A stretch of 64,000 nucleotides of DNA from Pseudomonas sp. R84 (lineage in GTDB: Bacteria > Pseudomonadota > Gammaproteobacteria > Pseudomonadales > Pseudomonadaceae), in assembly GCF_009834515.1 (NCBI RefSeq), contig NZ_CP019426.1, positions 4,143,501 through 4,207,500 of the forward strand, in the 5' to 3' direction. The notes under the pieces are model-generated. The model ran no database searches. It was not told where the DNA came from and saw only the letters and a program-made list of their open reading frames with translations. This document shows positions 1-11,470 of this stretch, in pieces. Both the position numbers and the translations under genes were made by a program. How positions within the stretch are numbered: the first letter of the stretch is position 1; every line of letters begins with the position of its first letter.

Positions 1-1998
1 GGCGAGCGTTACGGCGAACTGCGTCGCATCGAAAACCGTTTCAACGGTTCGGTGAACCAGTACTTCCTGTGCGACCGTGGCCGTTTCGGTTATGGCTACG
101 TCAACCGTACCGACCGTCCACGTCAGCCGCTGCTGGCCGACGGCACCAAGCTCGGTCTGGATGCCGCGCTGGATAAAGCCGCTGACCTGCTGCGCGGTCG
201 CAACATCGTCGGTATCGGTTCGCCGCGCGCCAGCCTCGAAAGCAACTATGCGTTGCGCGAACTGGTCGGCGCCGAGCACTTCTACTCGGGTATCGAAGCG
301 TCCGAACTGGAGCGCATCCGTCTGGTCCTGCAAGTGCTGAAAGACAGCCCGTTGCCTGTGCCGAACATGCGCGACATCGAAGACCACGATGCGATTTTCG
401 TCCTCGGTGAAGACCTGACCCAGACCGCCGCCCGTGTGGCGCTGTCCCTGCGTCAATCGGTCAAGGGCAAAGCTGAAGACATGGCCGAAGCCATGCGCGT
501 TCAGCCTTGGCTCGACGCCGCCGTGAAGAACATCGGTCAGCACGCGCTGAACCCGCTGTTCATCGCCAGCCTGGCTGAAACCAAGCTCGACGACATCGCT
601 GAAGAATGCGTACACGCTGCTCCGGATGACTTGGCACGCATCGGTTTCGCCGTTGCTCACGCACTGGACGCCAGCGCGCCGGCCGTTGAAGGTCTGGACG
701 CCGAAGCACTGGAACTGGCTCAGCGTATTGCTGACGCCCTGCTCGCTGCCAAACGTCCGCTGATCATCGCCGGTACTTCGCTGGGCTCCAAAGCCTTGAT
801 CGAAGCCGCTGCCAACATCGCCAAGGCCCTAAAGCTGCGCGAGAAAAACGGTTCGATCAGCCTGATCGTGCCGGAAGCCAACAGCCTTGGTCTGGCCATG
901 CTCGGTGGCGAATCGGTGGATGCGGCGCTGCAAGCCGTCATCGACGGTAAGGCTGACGCGATCGTTGTGCTGGAAAACGATCTGTACACCCGCACCGCCA
1001 AAGACAAGGTCGATGCTGCACTGAACGCTGCGCAAGTGGTGATCGTTGCTGACCATCAGAAGACGGCTACCAGCGACCGCGCGCACCTGGTGCTGCCAGC
1101 CGCAAGCTTCGCTGAAGGCGACGGTACTTTGGTCAGCCAGGAAGGTCGCGCCCAGCGCTTCTTCCAGGTTTTCGACCCGCAATACATGGATGCGAGCATT
1201 CTGGTTCACGAAGGCTGGCGCTGGCTGCACGCCCTGCGCGCGACCCTGCTGAACCAGCCGATCGACTGGACGCAACTCGACCACGTCACCGCTGCCGTTG
1301 CTTCGAGCACCGAGCAACTGGCGCGTATCGTCGACGCTGCACCATCGGCGGCGTTCCGCATCAAGGGTCTGAAACTGGCGCGTGAGCCGCTGCGTTATTC
1401 CGGTCGCACCGCGATGCGCGCCGACATCAGCGTTCACGAACCACGCACCCCGCAAGACAAAGACACCGCGTTCGCCTTCTCCATGGAAGGTTATTCGGGC
1501 TCTGCCGAACCGCGTCAGCAGGTGCCATTTGCATGGTCGCCGGGCTGGAACTCGCCACAAGCGTGGAACAAGTTCCAGGACGAAGTCGGCGGTCACATCC
1601 GTGCTGGCGACCCGGGCACCCGCCTGATCGAAAGCACTGGCGATTCGCTGAACTGGTTCGCTGCAGCACCACGTGCGTTCAACCCGGCGCCGGGCACCTG
1701 GCAAGCCGTGCCGTTCTTCCACTTGTTCGGCAGCGAAGAGAACTCTTCGAAAGCCGCACCGGTTCAAGAGCGCATTCCGGCTCCGTACGTGGCTCTGGCC
1801 AAGTCGGAAGCGGATCGTCTGGGCGTCAATGACGGTGCCCTGCTGAGCCTGAACGTGGCCGGTCAGACCCTGCGTCTGCCGCTGCGTATCAATGAAGAAC
1901 TGGGCGCAGGTCTGGTGGCATTGCCTGCGGGCATCGCCGGCATTCCACCGGCATTCGCCGGCGTATCCGTCGACGGTCTGCAGGAGGCAGCGCAATGA
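1..1998 (+). CDS. nuoG: NADH-quinone oxidoreductase subunit G, 3' part
   Basis: Peripheral-arm subunit of respiratory complex I, carrying the molybdopterin-oxidoreductase-like domain. The reading frame is open from base 1 and runs 665 codons to the stop, so the N-terminal ferredoxin-like part with most Fe-S cluster cysteines lies before the window. What is visible matches the C-terminal two thirds of proteobacterial NuoG, including the late segment [13 protein letters not shown]. The stop overlaps the nuoH start by 4 bases (ATGA), as expected for a coupled operon. The identity rests on the family-like sequence and on the nuoH to nuoN genes that follow in canonical order. An ATG at 52 is internal and not the true start. 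Confidence 0.96.
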   Translation, partial: GERYGELRRIENRFNGSVNQYFLCDRGRFGYGYVNRTDRPRQPLLADGTKLGLDAALDKAADLLRGRNIVGIGSPRASLESNYALRELVGAEHFYSGIEASELERIRLVLQVLKDSPLPVPNMRDIEDHDAIFVLGEDLTQTAARVALSLRQSVKGKAEDMAEAMRVQPWLDAAVKNIGQHALNPLFIASLAETKLDDIAEECVHAAPDDLARIGFAVAHALDASAPAVEGLDAEALELAQRIADALLAAKRPLIIAGTSLGSKALIEAAANIAKALKLREKNGSISLIVPEANSLGLAMLGGESVDAALQAVIDGKADAIVVLENDLYTRTAKDKVDAALNAAQVVIVADHQKTATSDRAHLVLPAASFAEGDGTLVSQEGRAQRFFQVFDPQYMDASILVHEGWRWLHALRATLLNQPIDWTQLDHVTAAVASSTEQLARIVDAAPSAAFRIKGLKLAREPLRYSGRTAMRADISVHEPRTPQDKDTAFAFSMEGYSGSAEPRQQVPFAWSPGWNSPQAWNKFQDEVGGHIRAGDPGTRLIESTGDSLNWFAAAPRAFNPAPGTWQAVPFFHLFGSEENSSKAAPVQERIPAPYVALAKSEADRLGVNDGALLSLNVAGQTLRLPLRINEELGAGLVALPAGIAGIPPAFAGVSVDGLQEAAQ

Positions 1999-3002
1999 CC
2001 TGGTTCACCCCTGAAGTGATCGATGTGATCCTCTCGGTCGTCAAAGCCATCGTGATTTTGCTGGCCGTTGTGGTGGCAGGCGCGTTGCTCAGCTTTGTCG
2101 AACGTCGCCTGCTGGGCTGGTGGCAGGACCGTTACGGTCCGAACCGCGTTGGCCCGTTTGGTATGTTCCAGATCGCCGCCGACATGCTGAAGATGTTCTT
2201 CAAGGAAGACTGGACCCCGCCGTTTGCCGACAAAGTGATCTTCACTTTGGCGCCGGTGGTGGCCATGTCCGCCCTGCTGATCGCCTTTGCGATCATCCCG
2301 ATCACCCCGACCTGGGGCGTCGCGGATCTGAACATCGGCCTGCTGTTCTTCTTCGCCATGGCCGGTCTGTCGGTCTACGCGGTGCTGTTCGCCGGCTGGT
2401 CGAGTAACAACAAGTTCGCCCTGCTCGGCAGCTTGCGTGCTTCGGCACAGACCGTGTCCTACGAAGTGTTCATGGGCCTGGCCCTGATGGGCATCGTGGT
2501 CCAGGTCGGCTCGTTCAACATGCGCGACATCGTCGAGTACCAGGCGCAGAACCTGTGGTTCATCATTCCGCAGTTCTTCGGCTTCTGTACCTTCTTCATC
2601 GCCGGCGTCGCCGTGACTCACCGTCACCCGTTCGACCAGCCGGAAGCGGAACAGGAACTGGCCGACGGTTACCACATTGAATACGCCGGTATGAAATGGG
2701 GCATGTTCTTCGTAGGTGAATACATCGGCATCATCCTGATCTCGGCGCTGCTGGTCACCCTGTTCTTCGGTGGCTGGCACGGTCCGTTCGGCATTCTGCC
2801 GCAACTGGCCTTCGTCTGGTTCGCACTGAAGACCGCGTTCTTCATCATGCTGTTCATCCTGCTGCGCGCTTCCATTCCGCGTCCGCGTTATGACCAGGTG
2901 ATGGATTTCAGCTGGAAATTCTGCCTGCCACTGACCCTGATCAATTTGCTGGTGACCGCTGCGGTCGTGTTGTGGAACACGCCTGCAGTCGCGGTTCAGT
3001 GA
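1995..3002 (+). CDS. nuoH: NADH-quinone oxidoreductase subunit H
   Basis: Membrane subunit of complex I that helps form the quinone-binding chamber at the junction with the peripheral arm. 335 residues, the usual family length, with about eight hydrophobic segments. Family hallmarks include the early [20 protein letters not shown] stretch (about residues 36-55) and the acidic loop [19 protein letters not shown] (about 214-232). The ATG overlaps the nuoG stop by 4 bases and nuoI follows after 11 bases. Confidence 0.98.
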   Translation: MTWFTPEVIDVILSVVKAIVILLAVVVAGALLSFVERRLLGWWQDRYGPNRVGPFGMFQIAADMLKMFFKEDWTPPFADKVIFTLAPVVAMSALLIAFAIIPITPTWGVADLNIGLLFFFAMAGLSVYAVLFAGWSSNNKFALLGSLRASAQTVSYEVFMGLALMGIVVQVGSFNMRDIVEYQAQNLWFIIPQFFGFCTFFIAGVAVTHRHPFDQPEAEQELADGYHIEYAGMKWGMFFVGEYIGIILISALLVTLFFGGWHGPFGILPQLAFVWFALKTAFFIMLFILLRASIPRPRYDQVMDFSWKFCLPLTLINLLVTAAVVLWNTPAVAVQ

Positions 3003-3013
3003 GGATTTGACCC

Positions 3014-3562
3014 ATGTTCAAATATATTGGCGACATCGTTAAGGGTACTGGTACCCAGTTGCGCAGCCTGGTCATGGTCTTCGGCCATGGCTTTCGCAAG
3101 CGCGACACCCTGCAATACCCGGAAGAAGCGGTCTACCTGCCACCACGCTACCGTGGTCGCATCGTCCTGACCCGTGACCCCGATGGCGAAGAGCGTTGCG
3201 TGGCCTGCAACCTCTGCGCCGTGGCTTGCCCGGTGGGTTGCATCTCGCTGCAGAAAGCGGAAACCGAAGACGGTCGCTGGTACCCGGACTTCTTCCGTAT
3301 CAACTTCTCGCGCTGCATTTTCTGCGGTCTCTGCGAGGAAGCCTGTCCGACCACCGCAATCCAGTTGACTCCGGATTTCGAGATGGCCGAGTTCAAACGT
3401 CAGGACCTGGTGTACGAGAAAGAAGATCTGTTGATCTCCGGCCCCGGCAAAAACCCTGATTACAACTTCTATCGTGTTGCAGGTATGGCAATCGCTGGCA
3501 AGCCGAAAGGCTCCGCGCAGAACGAAGCCGAACCGATCAACGTGAAGAGCTTGCTGCCTTAA
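3014..3562 (+). CDS. nuoI: NADH-quinone oxidoreductase subunit I, 2x[4Fe-4S]
   Basis: Peripheral-arm ferredoxin-like subunit that carries clusters N6a and N6b and passes electrons towards NuoB. 182 residues. Two classical CxxCxxCxxxCP motifs are visible, with cysteines at residues 62, 65, 68, 72 and 101, 104, 107, 111. The ATG is preceded by GAGGA at a suitable distance. Short gaps to nuoH and nuoJ fit a single transcript. Confidence 0.98.
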   Translation: MFKYIGDIVKGTGTQLRSLVMVFGHGFRKRDTLQYPEEAVYLPPRYRGRIVLTRDPDGEERCVACNLCAVACPVGCISLQKAETEDGRWYPDFFRINFSRCIFCGLCEEACPTTAIQLTPDFEMAEFKRQDLVYEKEDLLISGPGKNPDYNFYRVAGMAIAGKPKGSAQNEAEPINVKSLLP

Positions 3563-3571
3563 GGAAGAACG

Positions 3572-4072
3572 ATGGAATTCGCTTTCTATTTCGCATCGGG
3601 TATCGCTGTTGTGTCCACGCTTCGCGTAGTCACCAACACCAACCCTGTGCACGCCCTGCTCTACCTGATCATCTCGTTGATCGCCGTGGCCATGACCTTC
3701 TTCGCACTCGGCGCACCGTTCGCCGGCGTGCTGGAAGTGATCGCCTACGCCGGCGCCATCATGGTGCTGTTCGTGTTCGTGGTGATGATGCTCAACCTCG
3801 GCCCGGCCTCGGTTCAGCAAGAACGCGTCTGGCTCAAGCCCGGCATCTGGGCCGGCCCGGTGATTCTCGCCGCGCTGCTGCTGGCCGAACTGCTGTATGT
3901 GCTGTTCGCTCACCAGAGCGGCCAAGCCATCGGCCACACCACCGTAGACGCGAAAGCCGTGGGCATCAGCCTGTTCGGCCCGTACCTGCTGGTGGTCGAA
4001 CTCGCCTCGATGCTGCTGCTTGCTGCAGCCGTCACGGCGTTCCATTTGGGCCGTAACGAGGCGAAGGAGTAA
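3572..4072 (+). CDS. nuoJ: NADH-quinone oxidoreductase subunit J
   Basis: Membrane-arm subunit of complex I. 166 residues with five hydrophobic segments. The conserved segment [18 protein letters not shown] (about residues 59-76) is the family's pi-bulge helix region. A ribosome site AAGGAAG precedes the ATG. It lies between nuoI and nuoK with gaps of 9 and 3 bases, which is the standard operon order. Confidence 0.98.
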   Translation: MEFAFYFASGIAVVSTLRVVTNTNPVHALLYLIISLIAVAMTFFALGAPFAGVLEVIAYAGAIMVLFVFVVMMLNLGPASVQQERVWLKPGIWAGPVILAALLLAELLYVLFAHQSGQAIGHTTVDAKAVGISLFGPYLLVVELASMLLLAAAVTAFHLGRNEAKE

Positions 4073-4075
4073 GAC

Positions 4076-4384
4076 ATGCCTGCTATCCCTCTCGAACATG
4101 GTCTGGCGGTTGCCGGCATCCTGTTCTGCCTTGGTCTGGTCGGCCTGATGGTCCGCCGCAACATTTTGTTCGTGTTGATGAGTCTGGAAGTAATGATGAA
4201 CGCCTCTGCACTGGCGTTCATTGTTGCAGGCGCCCGTTGGGGCCAGCCGGATGGACAGATCATGTTCATCCTGGTGATCAGCCTTGCAGCCGCCGAGGCC
4301 AGTATTGGTCTGGCGATCCTGCTGCAACTGTATCGCCGCTTCCACACGCTCGATATCGACGCTGCCAGTGAGATGCGCGGATGA
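4076..4384 (+). CDS. nuoK: NADH-quinone oxidoreductase subunit K
   Basis: Small membrane-arm subunit of complex I, homologous to MrpC-type antiporter subunits. 102 residues in three transmembrane helices, with the two buried glutamates of the family present (in SLEVMMNA and [11 protein letters not shown]). The stop overlaps the nuoL ATG by 4 bases, suggesting translational coupling. Confidence 0.98.
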   Translation: MPAIPLEHGLAVAGILFCLGLVGLMVRRNILFVLMSLEVMMNASALAFIVAGARWGQPDGQIMFILVISLAAAEASIGLAILLQLYRRFHTLDIDAASEMRG

Positions 4385-6234
4385 ACCTGATCTTTCTGAC
4401 TTTCGTATTCCCTCTGATCGGTTTCCTGCTGCTGTCGTTCTCCCGTGGACGCTGGTCGGAAAACCTCTCGGCGCTGATCGGCGTGGGTTCCATTGGCTTG
4501 TCGGCGATCGTCGCCGCCTACGTCATCTGGCAATTCAACGTCGCACCTCCCGAAGGCGGTCACTACACCCTGGTGCTGTGGAAGTGGATGGCGGTCGAAG
4601 GCTTCAAGCCTGACTTCGCCCTCTACGTTGACGGCCTGTCGATCACCATGCTTGGCGTGGTCGTTGGCGTGGGTTTCCTGATCCACCTGTTCGCGTCCTG
4701 GTACATGCGCGGTGAAGCGGGCTACTCGCGCTTCTTCTCGTACACCAACCTGTTTATCGCCAGCATGCTGTTCCTGGTGCTCGGCGATAACCTGTTGTTC
4801 CTGTACTTCGGCTGGGAAGGCGTGGGCCTGTGCTCGTACCTGTTGATCGGTTTCTACTACAGCAACCGCAACAACGGTAACGCCGCACTCAAGGCTTTCA
4901 TCGTGACCCGGATCGGCGACGTGTTCATGGCCATCGGCCTGTTCATCCTGTTCCAGCAAGTGGGCACGTTGAATATCCAGGAACTGCTGGTGCTGGCACC
5001 GCAGAAATTCCAGGTCGGCGACTTCTGGATCACGCTGGCAACGCTGATGCTGCTGGGTGGTGCGGTCGGTAAATCGGCACAACTGCCGCTGCAAACCTGG
5101 CTCGCGGACGCGATGGCCGGCCCGACCCCGGTGTCGGCACTGATCCACGCCGCAACCATGGTTACTGCCGGTGTTTACCTGATCGCCCGTACCCACGGTC
5201 TGTTCACCCTGGCGCCGGAAATCCTGCACTTGGTCGGCATCGTTGGTGGTGTGACGCTGGTGCTCGCTGGTTTCGCCGCTCTGGTTCAGACCGACATCAA
5301 ACGTATCCTCGCCTACTCGACCATGAGCCAGATCGGCTACATGTTCCTGGCGCTGGGCGTTGGTGCATGGGATGGCGCGATTTTCCACCTGATGACCCAC
5401 GCCTTCTTCAAGGCCTTGCTGTTCCTTGCTTCCGGTGCGGTGATCGTTGCCTGCCACCACGAGCAGAACATCTTCAAGATGGGCGGTCTGTGGAAAAAAC
5501 TGCCACTGGCCTACGCCAGCTTCATCGTCGGCGGCGCGGCACTGGCTGCTCTGCCTCTGGTCACCGCCGGCTTCTACTCCAAGGACGAAATCCTTTGGGA
5601 AGCGTTCGCCAGCGGCAACCACGGTCTGCTTTACGCAGGTCTGGTCGGCGCGTTCATGACGTCGCTGTACACCTTCCGCCTGATCTTCATCACGTTCCAC
5701 GGTGAAGCCAAGACCGAAGCCCACGCCGGTCACGGCATCGCTCACTGGCTGCCGTTGTCGGTGCTGATCGTATTGTCCACCGCCATTGGCGCGATGATCG
5801 TTCCGCCACTGCACGGCGTGCTGCCAGAAAGCGTTGGCCATGCCGGTGGCGAAGCCAAGCACAGTCTGGAAATCGCCTCGGGCGCCATCGCCCTGGCCGG
5901 TATCCTGCTGGCAGCGCTGCTGTTCCTCGGCAAGCGTCGCTTCGTCACGGCCATCGCCAACAGCGGCATCGGCCGTTTCCTTTCGGCCTGGTGGTTCGCT
6001 GCCTGGGGCTTCGACTGGATCTACGACAAACTGTTCGTCAAGCCTTACCTGGCGATCAGCCACGTACTGCGCAAAGACCCGCTCGACCAGACCATCGGTC
6101 TGATCCCGCGTATGGCCAAGGGTGGTCACACCGCCCTGAGCCGCACCGAGACCGGTCAACTGCGTTGGTACGCTGCTTCGATGGCTGCTGGTGCCGTGCT
6201 GGTCATTGGCGCCATCGTGCTGGTAGCGGTCTGA
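4381..6234 (+). CDS. nuoL: NADH-quinone oxidoreductase subunit L
   Basis: Distal antiporter-like proton-pumping subunit of complex I. 617 residues, the usual length. The Mrp-type core motif [20 protein letters not shown] lies near residues 239-258. An amphipathic segment and a last helix at the C terminus correspond to the long lateral helix known in NuoL. It begins inside the nuoK stop and ends 39 bases before nuoM, the widest gap in this part of the operon. Confidence 0.98.
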   Translation: MNLIFLTFVFPLIGFLLLSFSRGRWSENLSALIGVGSIGLSAIVAAYVIWQFNVAPPEGGHYTLVLWKWMAVEGFKPDFALYVDGLSITMLGVVVGVGFLIHLFASWYMRGEAGYSRFFSYTNLFIASMLFLVLGDNLLFLYFGWEGVGLCSYLLIGFYYSNRNNGNAALKAFIVTRIGDVFMAIGLFILFQQVGTLNIQELLVLAPQKFQVGDFWITLATLMLLGGAVGKSAQLPLQTWLADAMAGPTPVSALIHAATMVTAGVYLIARTHGLFTLAPEILHLVGIVGGVTLVLAGFAALVQTDIKRILAYSTMSQIGYMFLALGVGAWDGAIFHLMTHAFFKALLFLASGAVIVACHHEQNIFKMGGLWKKLPLAYASFIVGGAALAALPLVTAGFYSKDEILWEAFASGNHGLLYAGLVGAFMTSLYTFRLIFITFHGEAKTEAHAGHGIAHWLPLSVLIVLSTAIGAMIVPPLHGVLPESVGHAGGEAKHSLEIASGAIALAGILLAALLFLGKRRFVTAIANSGIGRFLSAWWFAAWGFDWIYDKLFVKPYLAISHVLRKDPLDQTIGLIPRMAKGGHTALSRTETGQLRWYAASMAAGAVLVIGAIVLVAV

Positions 6235-6273
6235 TATGAACCTTGCGAATTTGCGAAAGGAAACGAGCCCGTC

Positions 6274-7806
6274 ATGATTCTGCCTTGGCTAATCCTGATC
6301 CCCTTCATCGGCGGCCTGCTGTGCTGGATGGGTGAGCGCTTCGGCGCTACCCTCCCTCGCTGGATTGCGCTGTTGACCATGACCCTGGAACTCGCCCTCG
6401 GCCTCTGGCTGTGGGCCCACGGTGACTATTCATTTGCCCCGGCGCCTGGCGCCGATCCGACCTGGGCGCTTGAGTTCAAGCATGTCTGGATCCAGCGCTT
6501 CGGCATCAACGTGCACCTGGCCCTCGACGGCCTGTCGCTGTTGATGATTCTGCTGACCGGTCTGCTGGGTATCCTCTCGGTACTCTGCTCGTGGAAAGAG
6601 ATTCAACGTCACGTTGGCTTCTTCCACCTGAACCTGATGTGGATCCTGGGCGGCGTTGTCGGCGTGTTCCTCGCCCTCGACCTGTTCATGTTCTTCTTCT
6701 TCTGGGAAATGATGCTGGTGCCGATGTACTTCCTCATCGCGCTCTGGGGTCACAGTTCTTCGGACGGCAAGAAAACCCGGATCTACGCGGCGACCAAGTT
6801 CTTCATCTTCACTCAGGCGTCCGGCCTGATCATGCTGGTGGCGATCCTCGGTCTGGTGCTGGTCAACTTCAACAACACTGGCGTGATTACCTTCAACTAC
6901 GCCGACCTGTTGAAAACCAAGATGTCGATGACCACCGAGTACATCCTGATGCTCGGCTTCTTCATCGCCTTCGCGGTCAAGCTGCCGGTCGTACCGTTCC
7001 ACTCGTGGTTGCCTGATGCCCACGCCCAGGCGCCGACTGCCGGTTCCGTCGACCTCGCCGGTATCTTGCTGAAAACCGCTGCCTACGGTCTGCTGCGTTT
7101 CGCCCTGCCATTGTTCCCGAACGCTTCGGCCGAGTTTGCGCCGATCGCCATGACCCTCGGTCTGGTCGGGATCTTCTACGGTGCGTTCCTCGCTTTCGCA
7201 CAAACCGACATCAAGCGTCTGATCGCCTTCTCGTCCGTTTCCCACATGGGTTTCGTGTTGATCGGCATCTACTCCGGCAGCCAACTGGCCCTGCAAGGTG
7301 CAGTGATCCAGATGCTCGCGCACGGTGTGTCGGCGGCGGCACTGTTTATCCTCAGCGGTCAGTTGTACGAGCGTTTGCACACTCGTGACATGCGTGAGAT
7401 GGGCGGTGTGTGGTCGCGTATCGCTTACCTGCCAGCAATCAGCCTGTTCTTTGCAGCCGCTTCGCTGGGTCTGCCAGGTACCGGTAACTTTGTCGGTGAG
7501 TTCCTGATCCTGATCGGCTCCTTCGCCAGCTGGCCGTGGATCACTGCGATTGCCACCTCCGGTCTGGTGTTCGGTTCGGTCTACTCGCTGATCATGATCC
7601 ACCGTGCCTACTTCGGTCCGGCGAAATCGGATTCGATCCTGCACGGTATGGACGCTCGCGAACTGATCATGGTGCTGGGCCTTGCGGTGTTGCTGATCTA
7701 CATCGGCGTCTACCCGCAACCGTTCCTCGACACTTCTGCCGCCACGATGCATGGCGTTCAGCAGTGGCTCGGCACCGCCTTCACTCAACTCGCTTCGGCC
7801 CGGTAA
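6274..7806 (+). CDS. nuoM: NADH-quinone oxidoreductase subunit M
   Basis: Antiporter-like proton-pumping subunit of the complex I membrane arm. 510 residues. Conserved features are the [16 protein letters not shown] segment with its key glutamate and the [20 protein letters not shown] motif in the central pump helices. A GAAAGGAAACGAG ribosome site precedes the ATG. nuoN follows after 7 bases. Confidence 0.98.
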   Translation: MILPWLILIPFIGGLLCWMGERFGATLPRWIALLTMTLELALGLWLWAHGDYSFAPAPGADPTWALEFKHVWIQRFGINVHLALDGLSLLMILLTGLLGILSVLCSWKEIQRHVGFFHLNLMWILGGVVGVFLALDLFMFFFFWEMMLVPMYFLIALWGHSSSDGKKTRIYAATKFFIFTQASGLIMLVAILGLVLVNFNNTGVITFNYADLLKTKMSMTTEYILMLGFFIAFAVKLPVVPFHSWLPDAHAQAPTAGSVDLAGILLKTAAYGLLRFALPLFPNASAEFAPIAMTLGLVGIFYGAFLAFAQTDIKRLIAFSSVSHMGFVLIGIYSGSQLALQGAVIQMLAHGVSAAALFILSGQLYERLHTRDMREMGGVWSRIAYLPAISLFFAAASLGLPGTGNFVGEFLILIGSFASWPWITAIATSGLVFGSVYSLIMIHRAYFGPAKSDSILHGMDARELIMVLGLAVLLIYIGVYPQPFLDTSAATMHGVQQWLGTAFTQLASAR

Positions 7807-7813
7807 GAGCGCT

Positions 7814-9277
7814 ATGGAATTCACGATTCAACACTTTATTGCGCTTGCGCCACTGTTGATCACCAGCCTCACCATTATTGTGGTGATGCTGGCAATCGCC
7901 TGGCGCCGCAACCACTCGCAGACTTTCCTGATCTCGGTCGCCGGTCTGAACCTGGCCTTGCTGTCGATCCTCCCAGCCCTGAAAGTCGCGCCTCTGGCCG
8001 TGACTCCACTGCTGCAAATCGACACGTTCGCTTGCCTGTACATGGCGCTGATCCTGGTCGCCACCCTCGCCTGTGTCACCCTCGCCCACGCCTATCTGGG
8101 CGATGGCGGTTCGGGTTACCCGGGCAACCGTGAAGAACTCTACCTGCTGATCCTGATGGCCGCCGCCGGTGGTCTGGTTCTGGTCAGCGCGCAGCACCTG
8201 GCCGGTTTGTTCATCGGTCTGGAACTGCTCTCGGTACCGGTCTACGGTCTGGTGGCTTACGCCTTCTTCAACAAGCGTTCGCTGGAAGCCGGCATCAAAT
8301 ACATGGTGCTGTCGGCCGCTGGTTCCGCGTTCCTGTTGTTCGGTATGGCGCTGCTGTACGCCGACTCGGGTTCGCTGAGCTTCGTCGGTATCGGTCAGGC
8401 TCTGGCTGCGACTGGCCTGCCTAGCTCGCTGGCGCAACTGGGTCTGGGCATGATGCTGATCGGTCTGGCGTTCAAGCTCTCGCTGGTACCGTTCCACCTG
8501 TGGACGCCGGATGTCTACGAAGGTGCTCCGGCACCGGTGGCGGCGTTCCTCGCGACCGCTTCCAAGGTTGCGGTGTTTGCAGTGATGGTGCGTCTGTTCC
8601 AGATCTCCCCTGCCGCCAGCAGTGGCGTACTGAGCGACGTGCTGACCGTCATCGCCATCGCCTCGATCCTGTTCGGTAACCTGCTGGCCCTGACCCAGAG
8701 CAACCTCAAGCGTCTGCTCGGTTACTCGTCCATCGCGCACTTCGGCTACCTGCTGATCGCGCTGGTGGCGAGCAAGGGTCTGGCGGTGGAAGCCATCGGC
8801 GTGTACCTGGTGACTTATGTGATCACCAGCCTCGGCGCCTTCGGCGTGATCACCCTGATGTCCTCGCCGTACAACGGCCGTGACGCGGATGCCCTGTACG
8901 AATACCGCGGCCTGTTCTGGCGCCGTCCGTACCTGACCGCCGTGCTGACCGTGATGATGCTGTCGCTGGCCGGTATCCCGCTGACTGCAGGCTTCATCGG
9001 CAAGTTCTACATCATCGCTACCGGTGTTGAATCGCATCAATGGTGGCTGGTCGGCTCGCTGGTGCTGGGCAGCGCCATCGGCGTCTTCTACTACCTGCGC
9101 GTGATGGTCACCTTGTACCTGATCGAGCCAAACCTGCGTCGCCACGACGCCCAGCTGCACTGGGAACAGAAGGCAGGCGGCGTGATGCTGCTGGCCATCG
9201 CCCTGGTCGCGTTCTTCCTGGGTGTGTACCCGCAGCCATTGCTGACACTGGTTCAGCAGGCGGGTCTGGCGGGCTGA
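7814..9277 (+). CDS. nuoN: NADH-quinone oxidoreductase subunit N
   Basis: Third antiporter-like subunit of the complex I membrane arm and last gene of the operon. 487 residues from the ATG at 7814. The open frame extends further upstream into nuoM, but [15 protein letters not shown] is the family-like N terminus and sits just after the nuoM stop. The [20 protein letters not shown] motif marks the pump core. A terminator follows the stop. Confidence 0.97.
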   Translation: MEFTIQHFIALAPLLITSLTIIVVMLAIAWRRNHSQTFLISVAGLNLALLSILPALKVAPLAVTPLLQIDTFACLYMALILVATLACVTLAHAYLGDGGSGYPGNREELYLLILMAAAGGLVLVSAQHLAGLFIGLELLSVPVYGLVAYAFFNKRSLEAGIKYMVLSAAGSAFLLFGMALLYADSGSLSFVGIGQALAATGLPSSLAQLGLGMMLIGLAFKLSLVPFHLWTPDVYEGAPAPVAAFLATASKVAVFAVMVRLFQISPAASSGVLSDVLTVIAIASILFGNLLALTQSNLKRLLGYSSIAHFGYLLIALVASKGLAVEAIGVYLVTYVITSLGAFGVITLMSSPYNGRDADALYEYRGLFWRRPYLTAVLTVMMLSLAGIPLTAGFIGKFYIIATGVESHQWWLVGSLVLGSAIGVFYYLRVMVTLYLIEPNLRRHDAQLHWEQKAGGVMLLAIALVAFFLGVYPQPLLTLVQQAGLAG

Positions 9278-9300
9278 TAGCTTGGCTGGCTAGAAATGAA

Positions 9301-9330
9301 AACGGCACCTTCGGGTGCCGTTTTTGTTTT
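9301..9330 (+). terminator. Rho-independent terminator of the nuo operon
   Basis: A 9-bp stem AACGGCACC/GGTGCCGTT closes a short loop and is followed by a T-rich run. It stands 23 bases after the nuoN stop. Confidence 0.9.
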
Positions 9331-9466
9331 TGTGCGATCTTTTGACTTACTACGCTCCCCCCTTTTTAGGAATTTGCCTGCAAACCCGTGAGCAACGGCT
9401 GACATTCCGTAGAAGACATTTGTAGTTAAATTTGAGGATCACCTATCAAGTGGAGATCCACGAACC

Positions 9467-9652
9467 ATGAAGCGGGATATTTTTTCAGAGTTGATGGATG
9501 GCATTGGTGCGATAGCCAGAGAACGCCAAGGCAAAATCACATTGAAGAAGACGCGTGTAAAACGGATCGGCGACACGAAGGGCAAACTCATACTTCCCGC
9601 CGAAACTGATGCCTCTCTATCACACGGTTTGCTGGATACCTTCGAACGATAA
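9467..9652 (+). CDS. Small hybrid antitoxin-like protein (HigA-type N terminus, Phd-type C terminus)
   Basis: 61 residues. The first ~30 (MKRDIFSELMDGIGAIARER...) resemble the start of XRE/HigA-type antitoxins, but the helix-turn-helix that should follow is absent. The last ~29 residues resemble the C terminus of the Phd antitoxin at 24129-24368: both share RIG..KGKL.LP...D..L...LDTFE. It looks like a deletion fusion or remnant of two toxin-antitoxin modules. No toxin gene is adjacent. Whether it is expressed is unknown. The ATG is the only good start and sits 12 codons after a weak purine-rich stretch. Confidence 0.5.
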   Translation: MKRDIFSELMDGIGAIARERQGKITLKKTRVKRIGDTKGKLILPAETDASLSHGLLDTFER

Positions 9653-9699
9653 AAAGCCACATCTGCACTCATGCGACCTATCAGACTCACTCAGACTAC

Positions 9700-9804
9700 T
9701 GTGGGAGTGAGCCTGCTCGCGATGGCGTAGGCACTTTCAACATCTTGATTGGCTGACACTCCGCTTTCGTCGGAACGCCGCCCGGAGCAGGCTCGCTCCC
9801 ACAG
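9700..9804. repeat. REPIN-like pair of REP sequences
   Basis: Two inverted REP units, GTGGGAGTGAGCCTGCTCGC at the left and GAGCAGGCTCGCTCCCACAG at the right, flank a less conserved centre. This is the doublet arrangement of Pseudomonas REPs. The stretch 9653-9988 holds no gene other than this repeat and the presumed promoter of the porin gene. Confidence 0.85.
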
Positions 9805-9988
9805 TTTTGTGTGGCGTTCACTCAATTCATATAACCACATGACGAAATTGTAATTCCCTCATCACCTTGGCGTTATCCGCAGCTTGCAACGATGTGACCC
9901 GGCGACCATGCCGGCGGGCCCTGCCCCGTCGAACAATAAAACCCACGCCGAAGCACGTTCCCGTTCTGCCGAACCCAAGGAGTGTTTG

Positions 9989-11314
9989 ATGGTTAACCCT
10001 ACAAAAATATCGATGGCCGCTTTAGCGGTGGTGGTCAGCGCCGGGCCGTCCATGGTGTTTGCAGAAGACAAGCCTGAAGGCTTTGTCGAAGGCAGCAGCC
10101 TGACACTGCTCAACCGCAACTTCTACTTCAATCGTGATCATCGCAATGGCCAGTCCAGCCCCACCGGCAAAGGTTATTCCGAAGCCTGGTCGCATGCGGT
10201 GATCAGCAAGTTCGAATCCGGTTTCACCCAAGGCACCGTCGGGGTCGGGGTTGATGCGTTTGCGATGATCGGACTGAAACTCGACACAGGTGACGGCCGT
10301 AATGGCGGGCGCAGTTCGTTTGATGTATTGCCGGTCAACAGCGACGGCGAAGCGCGGGACGAATACACCAAGGTCGGTGGCGCTGCGAAAATTCGGGCGT
10401 TCGATACGGTGGTGAGGATTGGCGATGTGTTCCCGGCCAATCCGGTGGTTGCGGCGGGTGACTCGCGCTTGTTGCCGGAGAGCTTTCGCGGGGTGACGGC
10501 GAGCAACACCAGCATTGAAGGTCTGTCGGTGCAGGGCGGTCGATTGCATGCGATGAGCCAGCCGGCGTCCAGCGACATGCGCGAGAACTTCGCCACATTC
10601 TACGCCGGGCCGGTCAATTCGCCGTGGATCGCGTATGGCGGCGGCGATTATGTGCTGAACAAGAATCTCAGTTTCAGCCTGTACTCCAGCCGTCTCAAGG
10701 ATGCGTGGAATCAGTATTACGCCGGCACTGCCTGGACGTATCCGCTCTCGGACGACCTGTCGCTGTTCGGTGGTCTGAACTATTACAAAGCCGTCGATGA
10801 AGGCAAACAACTGCTCGGCGAGTTCGACAACAACATCTGGAGCGGCCGTGTCGGCGTAAAACTCGGCGCCCATTCGGTCGCCCTCTCCCACCAACGCAAT
10901 AACGGCAATGACGACTTCGATTACCTGCGCCAGTCCGACTCGATCTTCCTCGACAACTCGATCCAGTACAGCGATTTCAACTCGCCGAAAGAACGCTCGT
11001 GGATGGTGCGTTATGACCTCGACATGAGCACTTATGGCGTACCCGGTTTGTCGTTCATGACCCGTTACGCGCGCGGCACCGACGCCGACTATTCCAACGC
11101 CAACGCCGTGTACATGCGCCGCGATGCCGAGGGCAATCCGCTGACCGATCAGAAACGTTGGGAGCGCGACATCGAAGTCAAATACGTGGTGCAAAGCGGT
11201 TCGATGAAAGACCTGTCACTGCGCTTGCGCCAGGCGACGACACGCGCCACGGCGTTCGAGTCGGATCTGGATGAAGTGCGGGTGATTGTCGAGTATCCGT
11301 TGGCGATTCTTTGA
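9989..11314 (+). CDS. OprD-family outer-membrane porin
   Basis: Predicted substrate-specific porin that takes up small nutrients such as amino acids, peptides or organic acids. 441 residues from the ATG at 9989, which is preceded by AAGGAG. A signal peptide ends near residue 25 (SMVFA). The mature start GFVEGSSLTLLNRNFYFNRD and the motifs DAFAMIGLKLD, WSGRVGVKLG and the C-terminal beta strand VRVIVEYPLAIL are OprD-like. The substrate cannot be told from sequence, and the neighbours do not help. A terminator follows. Confidence 0.93.
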   Translation: MVNPTKISMAALAVVVSAGPSMVFAEDKPEGFVEGSSLTLLNRNFYFNRDHRNGQSSPTGKGYSEAWSHAVISKFESGFTQGTVGVGVDAFAMIGLKLDTGDGRNGGRSSFDVLPVNSDGEARDEYTKVGGAAKIRAFDTVVRIGDVFPANPVVAAGDSRLLPESFRGVTASNTSIEGLSVQGGRLHAMSQPASSDMRENFATFYAGPVNSPWIAYGGGDYVLNKNLSFSLYSSRLKDAWNQYYAGTAWTYPLSDDLSLFGGLNYYKAVDEGKQLLGEFDNNIWSGRVGVKLGAHSVALSHQRNNGNDDFDYLRQSDSIFLDNSIQYSDFNSPKERSWMVRYDLDMSTYGVPGLSFMTRYARGTDADYSNANAVYMRRDAEGNPLTDQKRWERDIEVKYVVQSGSMKDLSLRLRQATTRATAFESDLDEVRVIVEYPLAIL

Positions 11315-11379
11315 TTGCGCGGTTGATGCAAATTCACCTTTAGAAGCTCCTTGCTCCTTTGGTAAGAGGTGAATCTTTT

Positions 11380-11404
11380 GGCGTCCTTCGGGGCGCCTTT
11401 TTTT
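11380..11404 (+). terminator. Rho-independent terminator after the OprD-family gene
   Basis: Stem GGCGTCC/GGGCGCC with a TTCG loop and seven Ts. A second, weaker inverted repeat (ATTCACCT at 11333 and AGGTGAAT at 11367) lies just before it. Confidence 0.85.
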
Positions 11405-11470
11405 GCGCTGCGGTCGCGACATAATCAACCCGCTATCAAGACAACCTAGCGGGTAGCTGAAAGCCAAGCT

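Noticed and set aside
3910..6159. Very long open frame (749 codons) antisense to nuoJ-nuoL
   Set aside because: High GC and codon bias of the real genes open the opposite frame; the product has no family-like segments and covers several nuo genes.
7751..7813. Earlier ATG of the nuoN frame inside nuoM
   Set aside because: Would add residues unlike NuoN; the ATG at 7814 gives the standard length and N terminus.
10022..11194. 390-codon open frame antisense to the OprD-family gene
   Set aside because: Lies fully inside a well-supported porin gene and shows no domain pattern.
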